NCBI GenBank assembly: GCA_049687015.1
Contig: JBAVIP010000029.1
Span: 115,883 to 179,882, forward strand
DNA from: Methylotenera_A sp049687015
GTDB lineage: Bacteria; Pseudomonadota; Gammaproteobacteria; Burkholderiales; Methylophilaceae
Reading direction: 5' to 3'
Length of the DNA: 64,000 nt
Each line of letters begins with the position of its first letter. The first letter of the stretch is position 1. The notes under the pieces were generated by a model. That model saw nothing but the letters and a program-made list of their open reading frames with translations, searched no databases and was not told the DNA's origin. Shown here one piece after another: positions 14,531 to 23,377 of this stretch. Both the position numbers and the translations under genes were made by a program.

Positions 14531-15892
14531 CTACTTAGGTTCAGTAGTAACCATCTTTTCACTGAATACGGAAGACTCCAGTTTTAACTGATGATCCATA
14601 ATCAAATCAGATGCATGGTCGATTTGCCCAAGCTTTTCCTCGGTGAAGTCACTTGCAGCGCGTGGATCCTGCACTATTTTAGGAGTAATAATCACTATGG
14701 TCTCTGTGTTATTAAAAGTTTCTGTAGTGGTAGAAAACAAGCGCCCGATACCTGGAATATCACCAAGAATTGGCACGCCCGTCTTGTCCTTGCTGCTGAT
14801 TTTTTTAATTAGTCCGCCTATAAATACAGATTGCCCGTCTTCGCAGAGCAGTTCAGTAGTGACTTCCGTACTCTTTTTATCCGGTATGCCCGCATTGAGC
14901 GAGGTTGAGCTTACTTCAGGATGCACTTTCAGCAGCACGCGACCCTGTTGATCTACTGATGGTGTTACTCTCAAAATAACGCCAGATTCAAGAAACTGAA
15001 TGCTTTCAGTGGTTACCTGATTGATGGTGGTGGTCACTTTGTAACCCGTACTATTGCCAATAACTGCTTTTGCCTCTTGATTTTCCATTGCTAGCAGCTT
15101 GGGCGTGGATAGCGTCCGCACGCGGTTCCTGGTAGATTGCGCCTCAAGAAACAGGTCCAAATTCTTGTTCGCCAAACTAAAGAAAAAGCCAGCCTGTTTT
15201 GGGCCGCCAGCCGCGCTTCCTGAAGCTAATGAGTTTATGCCGAAACTGCCATGAGTTTTACTGGCCGTGCCGAAAACCTTGCTCCAGTCCACGCCGTACA
15301 ACTCGCCGTCATCTAGTGTTACTTCAAGCACTTTGGCTTCAATCAATATTTGTTTTGGTTGAGCATCCAGCTCCAGCAGTAGCTTACTAGCACGCTCGAC
15401 AAATTCTGGCGTATCTTCAATGACAATCATGCGCCTGTCTTTGAGCGGCGTGATTTTTCCATAACGAGAAAGATATTTTGTCAAAATTTCAGAAACTTGT
15501 ATCGGGTCAGAATATTGCACCTTAAAAGTACGCAGCTGCATGAGTCCATCGGGGTGTTCCAAGCCGGCTTCCTTACGGTCTATGATGACATAATCACCAT
15601 TGCGAAATTCCACAGCAAAACCAGCCGCTTCAGCTACACGGTAAATTGCTTCACCAACCTTGATGTTGTAAAGATTAACGGAGACATTTCCAGTAACGCC
15701 TTTGCCAAGAATGATATTCACTTTGTCCTTGCGTGAAAGCACGTCGAACACTTCCTGAATGGACGATTCGCGGAAATTAAGTGTTATCCGATCGCCGATT
15801 TCTTCTTTTTTGGGTTCAGCATTGCAGATTAAGCTGCCGCCAGTTAAACAGCACATTAATGCGGTATAAACCGTGAATTTGATCATATTCAT
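14531..15892 (-). CDS. Secretin, PilQ/MshL-like, of pilus cluster 1
   Basis: The 453-residue protein has a signal peptide (cleavage likely near ICNA-EP). A secretin-TonB N-terminal domain (about 35-100, LNFRESSIQEVFDVLSRKDKVNIILG) and an N1-type KH domain (about 115-180) follow. The beta-barrel secretin domain ends in VPILGDIPGIGRLFSTTTE...VIITPKIV. It would form the outer-membrane gate for the filament. It is shorter than typical PilQ and has no AMIN or peptidoglycan-binding domain and no lipobox. It is last in a PilM-N-O-P-Q-like run joined by ATGA overlaps. Confidence 0.9.
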   Translation of the reverse strand: MNMIKFTVYTALMCCLTGGSLICNAEPKKEEIGDRITLNFRESSIQEVFDVLSRKDKVNIILGKGVTGNVSVNLYNIKVGEAIYRVAEAAGFAVEFRNGDYVIIDRKEAGLEHPDGLMQLRTFKVQYSDPIQVSEILTKYLSRYGKITPLKDRRMIVIEDTPEFVERASKLLLELDAQPKQILIEAKVLEVTLDDGELYGVDWSKVFGTASKTHGSFGINSLASGSAAGGPKQAGFFFSLANKNLDLFLEAQSTRNRVRTLSTPKLLAMENQEAKAVIGNSTGYKVTTTINQVTTESIQFLESGVILRVTPSVDQQGRVLLKVHPEVSSTSLNAGIPDKKSTEVTTELLCEDGQSVFIGGLIKKISSKDKTGVPILGDIPGIGRLFSTTTETFNNTETIVIITPKIVQDPRAASDFTEEKLGQIDHASDLIMDHQLKLESSVFSEKMVTTEPK

Positions 15893-16284
15893 TCACCACC
15901 TCGTTCTTTGTTTTTTTGCAAATCCGACATTTCCATGTCCAGCACAATGCGTTTATTGCCTTTTTTAAATACCGCTTCGTGATCTTTTACCTGTATCAGG
16001 CGATAGCCATCTTTTTCTTCACCCAGCTTGATAATGACGCCATCTATATTCACCAGTGAATGCTTGCCGGCCACCATCACCGCGGTAAGCGTTGGCTCCC
16101 ACGGCGCTTCTGCTTCTGCGTTTGTGTCAGCACTTTCTGGGTTGGCCGGCAAAGTTGCGGTGAGTAGCGGGCGGGCAAACGGGTCATGTTTTAATGCATC
16201 TTCGGCAAATGCAGCTGGAATAAATCCAGCAACCATCAGCATCAAGCCCAGGCGTATAAGAGTTGCAATCAGCTTTATAGTCAT
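15889..16284 (-). CDS. PilP/MshK-like periplasmic protein
   Basis: The 131-residue protein has a signal peptide ending near AFAEDA, a DPFARP motif soon after it, a disordered Ala/Glu stretch and a small beta domain (about 65-120, LTAVMVAGKHSLVNIDGVIIKLGEE). This is the shape of PilP, GspC HR and MshK proteins, which link the inner-membrane complex to the secretin. It overlaps both neighbours by 4 bases. Position between the PilO-like gene and the secretin supports the role. Confidence 0.75.
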   Translation of the reverse strand: MTIKLIATLIRLGLMLMVAGFIPAAFAEDALKHDPFARPLLTATLPANPESADTNAEAEAPWEPTLTAVMVAGKHSLVNIDGVIIKLGEEKDGYRLIQVKDHEAVFKKGNKRIVLDMEMSDLQKNKERGGE

Positions 16285-16877
16285 TTAGCCACCTCATTGA
16301 GTCTGAGCGGGCGATAAAGCGCGATATTCATCGAAAGAGTGACTTGCTTACCTTCATCTGCGGTTTTCATATCAAACTCGGTAACTGTTGCGCTGTTGCC
16401 CAGGATTTTTGCAAAATCCAGCATCCAGCCACATAAATGCAGGTAGCTGCCCTTGGCGCTGATTTCAAAAGAGACTTCTTCAAACACTGAAACCTGTTTT
16501 CTTTCTTTAGGTTTCAGGCTAGCAAGCGATACGTTGTGTAATCTGGCCGAATGATCCAGAGCTTCCATCAATGAAGCTGCCATTTTGTCGTCAGAGGCAG
16601 GCAGGCGCAGTTCGCCGCTTAGTTTTTCTGATAATTGCTTGAGTTCTGTTGCTATTTTGCCTAGTTCGCTGGATTGGTCAGGTGCCTGGCGTAAAGATGT
16701 TGTCAAAGATTCTCTGGTAGTTAATATTTGCTGATATTCTGCATAAGGTTTGCGCAGTAACAGTGTCCAGCCTTCAAAAGCCAGCAACAATACAAAAAGC
16801 AGCATCAGGCCGAACACCATGCGCGGGTTTAGTTTGCTAAGTACCTGTACCGTGTTCTTCATCAGATTTTTCATCAA
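16281..16877 (-). CDS. PilO/GspM-like inner-membrane alignment protein
   Basis: The 198-residue protein has one N-terminal transmembrane segment (about 20-40), a coiled-coil (about 45-95, SLTTSLRQAPDQSSELGKIA) and a ferredoxin-like C-terminal domain (VSFEISAKGSYLHLCGWMLDFAK). This is the PilO pattern. It pairs with the PilN-like protein encoded upstream in an ATGA overlap. Sequence similarity in this family is low; the call rests on architecture and order. Confidence 0.75.
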   Translation of the reverse strand: MMKNLMKNTVQVLSKLNPRMVFGLMLLFVLLLAFEGWTLLLRKPYAEYQQILTTRESLTTSLRQAPDQSSELGKIATELKQLSEKLSGELRLPASDDKMAASLMEALDHSARLHNVSLASLKPKERKQVSVFEEVSFEISAKGSYLHLCGWMLDFAKILGNSATVTEFDMKTADEGKQVTLSMNIALYRPLRLNEVAK

Positions 16878-17539
16878 GGCGCCACCTGCACTTGCTTGCT
16901 TATTTGCTCGTGCATTTGCAAAGCCAAATTAAAATCAATGACTTGCATGGTCGTGTAGTTCCTTGTGCCGGTATCAATCAAACGCAGGTCGGCAACGCTA
17001 GGCTCGGTGCCAAGCTTACGCATGAATTCTGCGAGCATTGAGTGATTGAGCGCATGGCCAATAATCTCGGCACCATGTTCAATTTCCAGTGACTGCGGCG
17101 TTTCCGCGCCATTCGGCACCACAATAATGCCAGCGTTGGTTGCGCCGGGCACATTGTTAAGTGTGCCGGTGCTGCTGCGGCGCATAAAACGCAGGCTATC
17201 AAACCAAACGCCTTCACTGTTGGCGTTATCAATGGCGTGTAAAAACAACGTGACGCGGTCATTGCCACGCAGTTCATCCAGCGCGGCAAGCTGCTGTTCC
17301 GTCACCTGTTTCTGCTGGCGGAATTCTTGAGTCTTGCTTTTGGTTTGTTGCGACGCTTGTTCTTGCTGCTCAAGGCGGACGACCTGCACATTTTCCCGCC
17401 AAATCAGGTAGGTGAATAATGCTTTGGCTGCGCCTATGCCGCACAGCACTACTATGCACGCTACAATAAAATTGCGCACCGTGCGACGCAGGCCGATGCC
17501 CTGGCGATAATCATCGGGGATAAGATTCATGCTAGCCAT
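16874..17539 (-). CDS. PilN/GspL-C-like inner-membrane protein
   Basis: The 221-residue protein begins MNLIPDDYRQ, the cytoplasmic PilN-type motif that contacts PilM. It then has one membrane segment (about 22-45), a Gln-rich coiled-coil (about 50-95) and a periplasmic domain. It overlaps the PilM-like gene by 8 bases. Together with PilM, O and P it should form the alignment complex of the filament machine. Confidence 0.8.
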   Translation of the reverse strand: MASMNLIPDDYRQGIGLRRTVRNFIVACIVVLCGIGAAKALFTYLIWRENVQVVRLEQQEQASQQTKSKTQEFRQQKQVTEQQLAALDELRGNDRVTLFLHAIDNANSEGVWFDSLRFMRRSSTGTLNNVPGATNAGIIVVPNGAETPQSLEIEHGAEIIGHALNHSMLAEFMRKLGTEPSVADLRLIDTGTRNYTTMQVIDFNLALQMHEQISKQVQVAP

Positions 17540-18686
17540 GTTCAGGAATCCCCCTTAACGCCAGGCCAGTCGTTAATGCAATGCCGGCCATAGTGCCTAA
17601 ACCATGACCACTTGCTTTATATTTTTCCGATGCAAATACTTGTACCGGGTCAAGAATATCTACAGCGACATGCATCTGTTCCTGCAAATAATTCAATATG
17701 CCCGGGTAACGCGCCACGCGCCCAGCCAGATAAATTTGGTCTACAGATTTTCCGCGTGTTTTGGAGGCCATATACACCAGCGTTTTATTAATTTCCTGCA
17801 AGAGCAGGGCGATTTCTGGCCTGAGTACCTCTGTCACCATCTGGTTGACTTCATCTGGATTGCCATTATTAATTTCCGAGTCTGAATTTTTTTCGTACAG
17901 CAAACGTATCATCAGCTCTTCTGGCATATCCAGCACTTGTTTTAGGCGAGAGAACATGCGGTTTTCGGAGAACTCTACTGGACGGTCTAACATCAGTCGG
18001 CGCCCCCAGATAATGGTTAAAAAGCTGGAATCCGCACCAAAATTAATCAGCAGCACATTCGGCAGTTTTGGATATTCTGGCACCAAAATAGCACCAGCAT
18101 GGCTTACAAGGCGCGCCAGTGCTGCAGGGCCAATATCCAGCGCTTCAACATCAAGGCCTGCATTAGTCAATAAGTCGAGATAAGCCACCACTTTTTCTCG
18201 TGGTGCTAATGCTACTAATGCATCTCGTTGGTTCGAGTTGGCTTCTTCCTGACGCAGCGTCATAAAATCAACCACTAAATTATCGAGTTCGCTTTTATAT
18301 CGTTCACGTAACTCCGCAACCACGGCCACCGCGTCCTCTTGGCCTTCCGTATGTTTGTATGTAATTGTGATAATTTTAATTTGGTCAATTGGCAAGCAAG
18401 AAACGACGCGCTTACCCTTGAATGGCTGTGTTGCGTAGGCTTGTTTCAATAGAGACTTTAGTTTTTTTGAATCATTTTGTAGTTCTTCACGTGTGCATGA
18501 ATACGAAATGGACGCAATGGCACGGATGTGAAGTTTGCCAGCCTGATATTCCATTTGTACCAAGTTAAGCCTATCAAGACCCATATCGAGGCCAATGCAA
18601 AACTTGGTACCAAGCCCATTACTCAATATAGGCGATAGCCAATTTTTCAGCCTGGTTTTAAACGAATTGTTAACAGCAGTATTCAT
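17532..18686 (-). CDS. PilM-like actin-fold protein
   Basis: The 384-residue protein has actin/FtsA-type blocks: IGLDMGLDRLNLVQM near the N-terminus, INFGADSSFLTIIWG (phosphate-2 region) and IYLAGRVARYPGI (adenosine region). PilM is a cytoplasmic ring protein that binds the N-terminus of PilN. It is the first of five overlapping genes (PilM to PilQ-like), separated by 46 bases from the giant pilin-like gene upstream. It has no membrane segment, as expected. Confidence 0.85.
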   Translation of the reverse strand: MNTAVNNSFKTRLKNWLSPILSNGLGTKFCIGLDMGLDRLNLVQMEYQAGKLHIRAIASISYSCTREELQNDSKKLKSLLKQAYATQPFKGKRVVSCLPIDQIKIITITYKHTEGQEDAVAVVAELRERYKSELDNLVVDFMTLRQEEANSNQRDALVALAPREKVVAYLDLLTNAGLDVEALDIGPAALARLVSHAGAILVPEYPKLPNVLLINFGADSSFLTIIWGRRLMLDRPVEFSENRMFSRLKQVLDMPEELMIRLLYEKNSDSEINNGNPDEVNQMVTEVLRPEIALLLQEINKTLVYMASKTRGKSVDQIYLAGRVARYPGILNYLQEQMHVAVDILDPVQVFASEKYKASGHGLGTMAGIALTTGLALRGIPEHG

Positions 18687-18732
18687 GCATGGTCTCTAGG
18701 TAGTTAATCCGATAATAAGCGCAAATTTATAT

Positions 18733-21144
18733 TTAGTATGTGACGATTAGCTGGGGATTCTTGCTGCTATTCTCACGACTGTTTATGCTGAACTGGTCTG
18801 CGACCTCGGTATAAATCACCACGCCATTGTTGGGACGCACGCCATCTACCCACTCCTGCACCAAAGGTTTCAGGTCAAAATTGATCCAGCCGCTGGTAAA
18901 GCCTGCGGCCAGTGGCGTTGCGGCGGTTGATTCATCGGAAGCAGTGGCAACAGGTGTGGGAATGCCAGGGTCAAATTTGTAATGACTTTGATATACAACC
19001 GAGACGCCATCGTCACCGCCCATGCTGTAGATATAGCCATTCACTGCCGCTGCAGCCGGCACATCGGTTGCCACAGGATAATTGAGCTGGGCAGTATAGG
19101 CATTGTTCAGAGTATCGTACATCACTACTGCATTGGTTGCAGAACTGCCTCGCATGCCACCAATGAGATAAATCTTGTTGCCCAATACTGCTGAGGCCAT
19201 AGAATCTGTACCGTTCGAAAGTACTGCTTTGGCCGTCCAGGTGTTGGCGCTTGGGTCGTACATCTCGTTATTGGTTAAACTTGCTGCGCCTGTCCAGCCG
19301 CCAATGGCATAGATTTTTCCATTCACTGCCTGTATTGAAAGATACATTCTGGCAGTCGTCATCAGGGTTTTGGTAGTCCAGGTGTCGGTGGCGGGGTCAT
19401 ATTCCTCGTTAGTTTTGACTGCGGCTGTACTAGCTGCCCCACCAATAACATATATTTTGTTATTAACTGCTGCTGCAGCTAGATACATTCTCTTTGAGAG
19501 CATTTTTTTCTTTGTGGTCCATATATTAGTAGCTGGGTCATATTCCTCAGTTTTATCTGATGCTGAACCAGTGGAGCCTCCAAACACATAAATCTTGCCA
19601 TTCACCACCGCTACTGCTGCATCCGAGCGGGCAGTGAGCATGGGCGCCTTGGCTGTCCAGGTGTTGGTGGCAGGGTCGTATTCTTCTACGGTATTGAAAT
19701 AACCGCCAACAGGGTTATAGCCACCAATGGTATAGATTTTGTTATTGACGGTAGCCACCATATGGTTGGTTCTCGCGGTTGGCATTTTAGCCATGGTTGT
19801 CCAAGCCTGTGCAGTATTGGGCGGATGAATGAATGACCAGTTGGTGCAGTCGGTGCGGTAGTTCCAGCTGCTGCCAGCTGTTGGCTTACTTGGACAGACC
19901 TTGTTGGCGCCCGTGCCTTCTACCCATGGCTCATTGAGCGCATTGACCCATATTGATTTCAGGTTAGTAGTAGGGCTTGCTATGGAGTTTACATACATGC
20001 GTAATTTTGCACTTTGCACTGTAGAGCCAGCCGGAATGCTGCTGGTATCAAACTGTATAAGGCTGCGGGCTTCCCGTGTTGAGCTGTGAAGTAACCTGAG
20101 CGTAGGTGCCGCGCCATCATTGGCTGCCAACGCAATGGTGTCGTCATAACCGTCGGCAGCGGGGCTCAGGGTGACTGTTCCGCCTGTCGGGTCCGATGGG
20201 CCGGTCGCGCTGCAGGGCAGCATGTAATTAAAGGTCATTTTTGGCCAGTGTGCGGCATCACTATTGTCGCTGCTGGTAAACGTAAGGGATCCAAACACAG
20301 TGCTCGGCGTAAAACGCACGCCATAATTGGGATAGCTGCCGTTCAGCCAGCTTGAAGTCAAGTCAGTAGTTTCAAAATCAAGCCAGTTCCCGGGGCTACC
20401 ATTAACAATAGTCATTACATTCGGGTGGTAATCACCCCCCGCCGTCAGCCAAAGCGTGGTGCCATTGCTGGTTGTCCAGTTAGCGCCGCTCCCGCTCGCG
20501 CCCGTGCCTTCCTGCCAGTTGCCAGTCATGCGGTATAGATGCGTATATCCCAAAAAACCACCATTGGCATAAAGCGATAACGTGCTGGAAACAGGTCGGC
20601 TGCCCGCAGGGAACATGGAGAGGTCAAATTTAATCAGCGGAAAATTTGTGGCGGTGAGATTTAAGGAACCGGATGCGCCATTATTCGTGGCGCTGTTGGT
20701 TATGATATAGGTATCCATGCCTGCCGCTGCGTTGGGCTGCAAGGTATAGGTCTTAGGTGTGGACTGGTAAACGTAAATATTGTTACGCGTGAGCTTGACT
20801 GAGGTGCCGTTATAAGTGCCGGTTGAGACCAGGTTAGTAGTATTGCCTGATGAAGTCGTCGCATAAGCCGAATAGCTGGCGCCACCGAAATTGCTGTTAG
20901 TGATAGGCGTACCTATCACCGGAAACCCCCCAGCACAACTGAAGCTCTGCACGCGTGCATTGGCCGCCTGCAAGCCAGCCTCGGCGGCATAACGCGCGCG
21001 GTCTGTATTCATTTGATTGACCACCATGTCGGTGTTCATGCCATTGTCGCGGTTAAGCAAAAAAGCAATCGCCGCAATCAGGTTCATGGCCAGCACCACT
21101 GGCAATAAGGTAAAGCCAGCCATTTTGATAGTGCGTTGTCTCAC
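18733..21144 (-). CDS. Giant pilin-like protein with DNRLRE and kelch domains
   Basis: The 803-residue protein starts with a prepilin-like leader and hydrophobic helix (KMAG-FTLLPVVLAM, cleavage after Gly10). Mature position 5 is Pro, not Glu, as in some tip or minor pilins. Next comes a PilX-like stretch (TDRARYAAEAGLQAANARV). Residues about 140-310 form one DNRLRE-type jelly roll. A second starts at about 320 (SREARSLIQFD), stops at about 445, and resumes at about 745-803 (WINFDLKPLVQEWVDG). Six kelch repeats (446-727; GGY, GGS, GGA, GGW, GGM, GGD) sit in between. It is probably a filament-tip adhesin or ligand-binding module. It overlaps the PilW-like gene by 4 bases. Confidence 0.85.
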   Translation of the reverse strand: MRQRTIKMAGFTLLPVVLAMNLIAAIAFLLNRDNGMNTDMVVNQMNTDRARYAAEAGLQAANARVQSFSCAGGFPVIGTPITNSNFGGASYSAYATTSSGNTTNLVSTGTYNGTSVKLTRNNIYVYQSTPKTYTLQPNAAAGMDTYIITNSATNNGASGSLNLTATNFPLIKFDLSMFPAGSRPVSSTLSLYANGGFLGYTHLYRMTGNWQEGTGASGSGANWTTSNGTTLWLTAGGDYHPNVMTIVNGSPGNWLDFETTDLTSSWLNGSYPNYGVRFTPSTVFGSLTFTSSDNSDAAHWPKMTFNYMLPCSATGPSDPTGGTVTLSPAADGYDDTIALAANDGAAPTLRLLHSSTREARSLIQFDTSSIPAGSTVQSAKLRMYVNSIASPTTNLKSIWVNALNEPWVEGTGANKVCPSKPTAGSSWNYRTDCTNWSFIHPPNTAQAWTTMAKMPTARTNHMVATVNNKIYTIGGYNPVGGYFNTVEEYDPATNTWTAKAPMLTARSDAAVAVVNGKIYVFGGSTGSASDKTEEYDPATNIWTTKKKMLSKRMYLAAAAVNNKIYVIGGAASTAAVKTNEEYDPATDTWTTKTLMTTARMYLSIQAVNGKIYAIGGWTGAASLTNNEMYDPSANTWTAKAVLSNGTDSMASAVLGNKIYLIGGMRGSSATNAVVMYDTLNNAYTAQLNYPVATDVPAAAAVNGYIYSMGGDDGVSVVYQSHYKFDPGIPTPVATASDESTAATPLAAGFTSGWINFDLKPLVQEWVDGVRPNNGVVIYTEVADQFSINSRENSSKNPQLIVTY

Positions 21145-21674
21145 AGCGAACCTCCGCCTAATCGTATGCTGGTTGAAAAGCTTGCGGTGTTGTTGTTTGC
21201 ATCGCTTAAAGTAAGGCTGATAACAACAATCGACCTGTCAACCGCGCCCATGTTGGTTGGCAGGGTGGCAGTAAATGCGCTGACATTGCTGGCAATCACC
21301 GTGGTGCCTGTGCAAGCGGTGTCGCTAGTGGTAGTTTCTATTAACTGGTTGCTGCTGGCATTGCGGCAATACATCACACAACTACTAGTACTCACGCAGG
21401 ATGTGTCCGTTATCGAAAACCAGTACCCAGTAGTGTTGGCAGCGGGTGTTGTGGTTAAGTTTCTAGGTGGTAGTACACGCGCTTTGTCTGTCATGCGCTC
21501 TAAGGCAAAACGGCCTTGGTAGGCCAATTCATTTGCACCACGGCCGGCGATTTGCGCGTCCAGCCCAAGCTTGACCAGCCCATTGAGCGCACCCATGAGA
21601 ATGGCGCTAATCGCCACGGCAAGCACCAGCTCGATCAGTGTCACGCCATGTTGAGATGATGGCTTACGTATCAT
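21141..21674 (-). CDS. PilW/GspJ-like minor pilin
   Basis: The 177-residue protein has a class III prepilin start (QHG-VTLIELVLAV, Glu at mature position 5), a hydrophobic helix and a long helical spine (GRGANELAYQGRFALERMTDKAR, typical of PilW/GspJ). A variable C-terminal domain holds four Cys that could make disulfides. It lies between the PilV-like and giant pilin-like genes, matching the usual minor pilin order H, I, J, K. Confidence 0.85.
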   Translation of the reverse strand: MIRKPSSQHGVTLIELVLAVAISAILMGALNGLVKLGLDAQIAGRGANELAYQGRFALERMTDKARVLPPRNLTTTPAANTTGYWFSITDTSCVSTSSCVMYCRNASSNQLIETTTSDTACTGTTVIASNVSAFTATLPTNMGAVDRSIVVISLTLSDANNNTASFSTSIRLGGGSL

Positions 21675-22121
21675 TCACCACCACCTGCCAACCAGTGTAT
21701 TGATTGCATTGGTGCTGCCTTCGGCCTCGTAATAAACACTGACATAAAGCAGGCCGGTGTCGTTGCTGTTGAGCGCGTTGGTAGCAGCGTCAAAACGGTA
21801 TAACACGACTATGCGGCGATTGGTGGCGCCAGAGGCATCGGAATAATTGGTGCTGATGGATGTTGTAGTATTGCCGCCAGTCAGGTAGGTTTCTGCATAT
21901 AACTTGCCAAAGGGTTTGCTCAGCACTTCTTCCATCTTGCTGCGCAGATTTAGCTGCTGCACGGCAAGGTTATTGGAACCGCCCATGATGGCGTTGTTAA
22001 GCGCCTGCATCGCCGGCACCAGCAATATCGCTAACAATATGACCGACAGCAACACCTCGGTATAAGAAAAGCCGCGTTGGTTGGAATGGCTTGTATTGAG
22101 CAGCTTCTCCATCAACGTCAT
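21675..22121 (-). CDS. PilV/GspI-like minor pilin
   Basis: The 148-residue protein has a prepilin start (NQRG-FSYTEVLLSVILLAILL, Glu5 present). A short globular domain with QQLNLRSKMEEVLSKPFG follows, the GspI/PilV spine. Its ATG overlaps the stop of the GspH-like gene by 4 bases. It ends one base before the next gene begins. Confidence 0.85.
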   Translation of the reverse strand: MTLMEKLLNTSHSNQRGFSYTEVLLSVILLAILLVPAMQALNNAIMGGSNNLAVQQLNLRSKMEEVLSKPFGKLYAETYLTGGNTTTSISTNYSDASGATNRRIVVLYRFDAATNALNSNDTGLLYVSVYYEAEGSTNAINTLVGRWW

Positions 22122-22660
22122 GGCAAAGTCACCAGCCCAGTATTTTCGTTAATACGCACTAAAACACTTTGCGAGCCTAGCGTAAGCAGCACGCCGCTAT
22201 TGGCTTGCAGCGTACCTTGGTTGCCACCAATACCATCAAACCCCCACATTTGCGTGACGTTAGGCGCGATGAGTAGCTGCGTTCGTGCAGAGCCACCAGC
22301 TCTGAATTGTGGCGTGAGCGTGACGCCTTGCGAAAAAGCACTGCTTGCCACATTCAGGTCAAATGGACGCTTGGTGAGTGGGTCGTTGATAGTTGCACCC
22401 AAGTTAGCATTAACATCGGAGTAGTAAAGCTGCAAATGCCCAGCCGTAGTTTTACCATCCACTAGCACGTAGCCATTGGTGCGCTTGGCCTCGCTAAAGG
22501 CAAAACGCAAAGTGTTGGCAGTTTCTTCAGCTGCTACATTCAACTTTTGCGGGTCATTAGACGAAAGCAAAGGGATTGCCACTTTAGCGACAATCCCCAG
22601 GATGGCAATCACAATCAGCATTTCCACCAGGGTAAAACCGCGTGCGGCGATTTTTTTCAT
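22118..22660 (-). CDS. GspH/FimT-like minor pilin
   Basis: The 180-residue protein has the prepilin start ARG-FTLVEMLIVIAILGIVA with Glu5. The GspH/FimT spine (ETANTLRFAFSEAKRTNGYV) and a beta-rich C-terminal half follow. It is third in the pilin block after the major-pilin-like gene and is coupled to the next by ATGA. Confidence 0.87.
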   Translation of the reverse strand: MKKIAARGFTLVEMLIVIAILGIVAKVAIPLLSSNDPQKLNVAAEETANTLRFAFSEAKRTNGYVLVDGKTTAGHLQLYYSDVNANLGATINDPLTKRPFDLNVASSAFSQGVTLTPQFRAGGSARTQLLIAPNVTQMWGFDGIGGNQGTLQANSGVLLTLGSQSVLVRINENTGLVTLP

Positions 22661-22693
22661 ATCAACCTCCCTGGTGTGATGCTGTGGTTTGGC

Positions 22694-23275
22694 CTAGTGA
22701 GTTGAATAAGCCTTGGTTTTGCTGTCGTTAGCGGGACTATTCATGTAGATTTGACCTGACTTGGTATCATAAGCCCAACCGTTTGCGCCTGTTGCCGGAA
22801 CTGGAAGGGGAGCGCCAGTAAGTTGCATTACAATTTCTGCCGCAATAGAACCTTTGTTGTTAATAGGTTCAGCTGGAACGCCTTTACGCAAGTATGGACC
22901 AAGCACCATTTTTTCAGCTGTGACGGATCTGTCGCAGGTGCCGCCACTAGCATCGGTATACATGGTCATCTGATCTATAAATAGCTGAGGCAGGCCCGCT
23001 GTTCCGAGACCTTTAGTGCCGCCGGTACAGGTGGCAGCAGTGATTACATCTCCCGGGTATTTTCCACCATGTTGCGCCTTGTATAGCTCAATGGCCGAAC
23101 GTAATGCACTCAGGTTGGAGTCCAAAGCAGATTCCTGTGCATCAACAGTTGCGCTTGAAAATTGCGGAATCACGATGGCCGCCAAAATTGCTAATATAAT
23201 CACAACGATTAATAATTCAACAAGCGTAAAGCCGCGTTGGATCAGTTTCATAGGTTTGTTTATCATTGAGTACAT
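22694..23275 (-). CDS. GspG-like major pseudopilin candidate
   Basis: The 193-residue prepilin has the start QRG-FTLVELLIVVIILAILAAIVIPQFS with Glu5 and the GspG-type spine SALRSAIELYKAQHGGKYPG. A C-terminal domain with two Cys follows, and the end of the protein resembles GspG (WAYDTKSGQIYMNSP). It is larger than most GspG. AAGGA lies 7 bases before the chosen ATG. A 102-base gap upstream may hold its own promoter, as expected for the most abundant subunit. Confidence 0.87.
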   Translation of the reverse strand: MYSMINKPMKLIQRGFTLVELLIVVIILAILAAIVIPQFSSATVDAQESALDSNLSALRSAIELYKAQHGGKYPGDVITAATCTGGTKGLGTAGLPQLFIDQMTMYTDASGGTCDRSVTAEKMVLGPYLRKGVPAEPINNKGSIAAEIVMQLTGAPLPVPATGANGWAYDTKSGQIYMNSPANDSKTKAYSTH

Positions 23276-23377
23276 TTTTAAATCCTTTCAAATAGTGGTA
23301 ATAATATTAACGGCAGGCATTGCATTTTCTTGAGTCGAATAAAAGCCTAAAAAGCATCTTAATTATCCATTTGCAGC

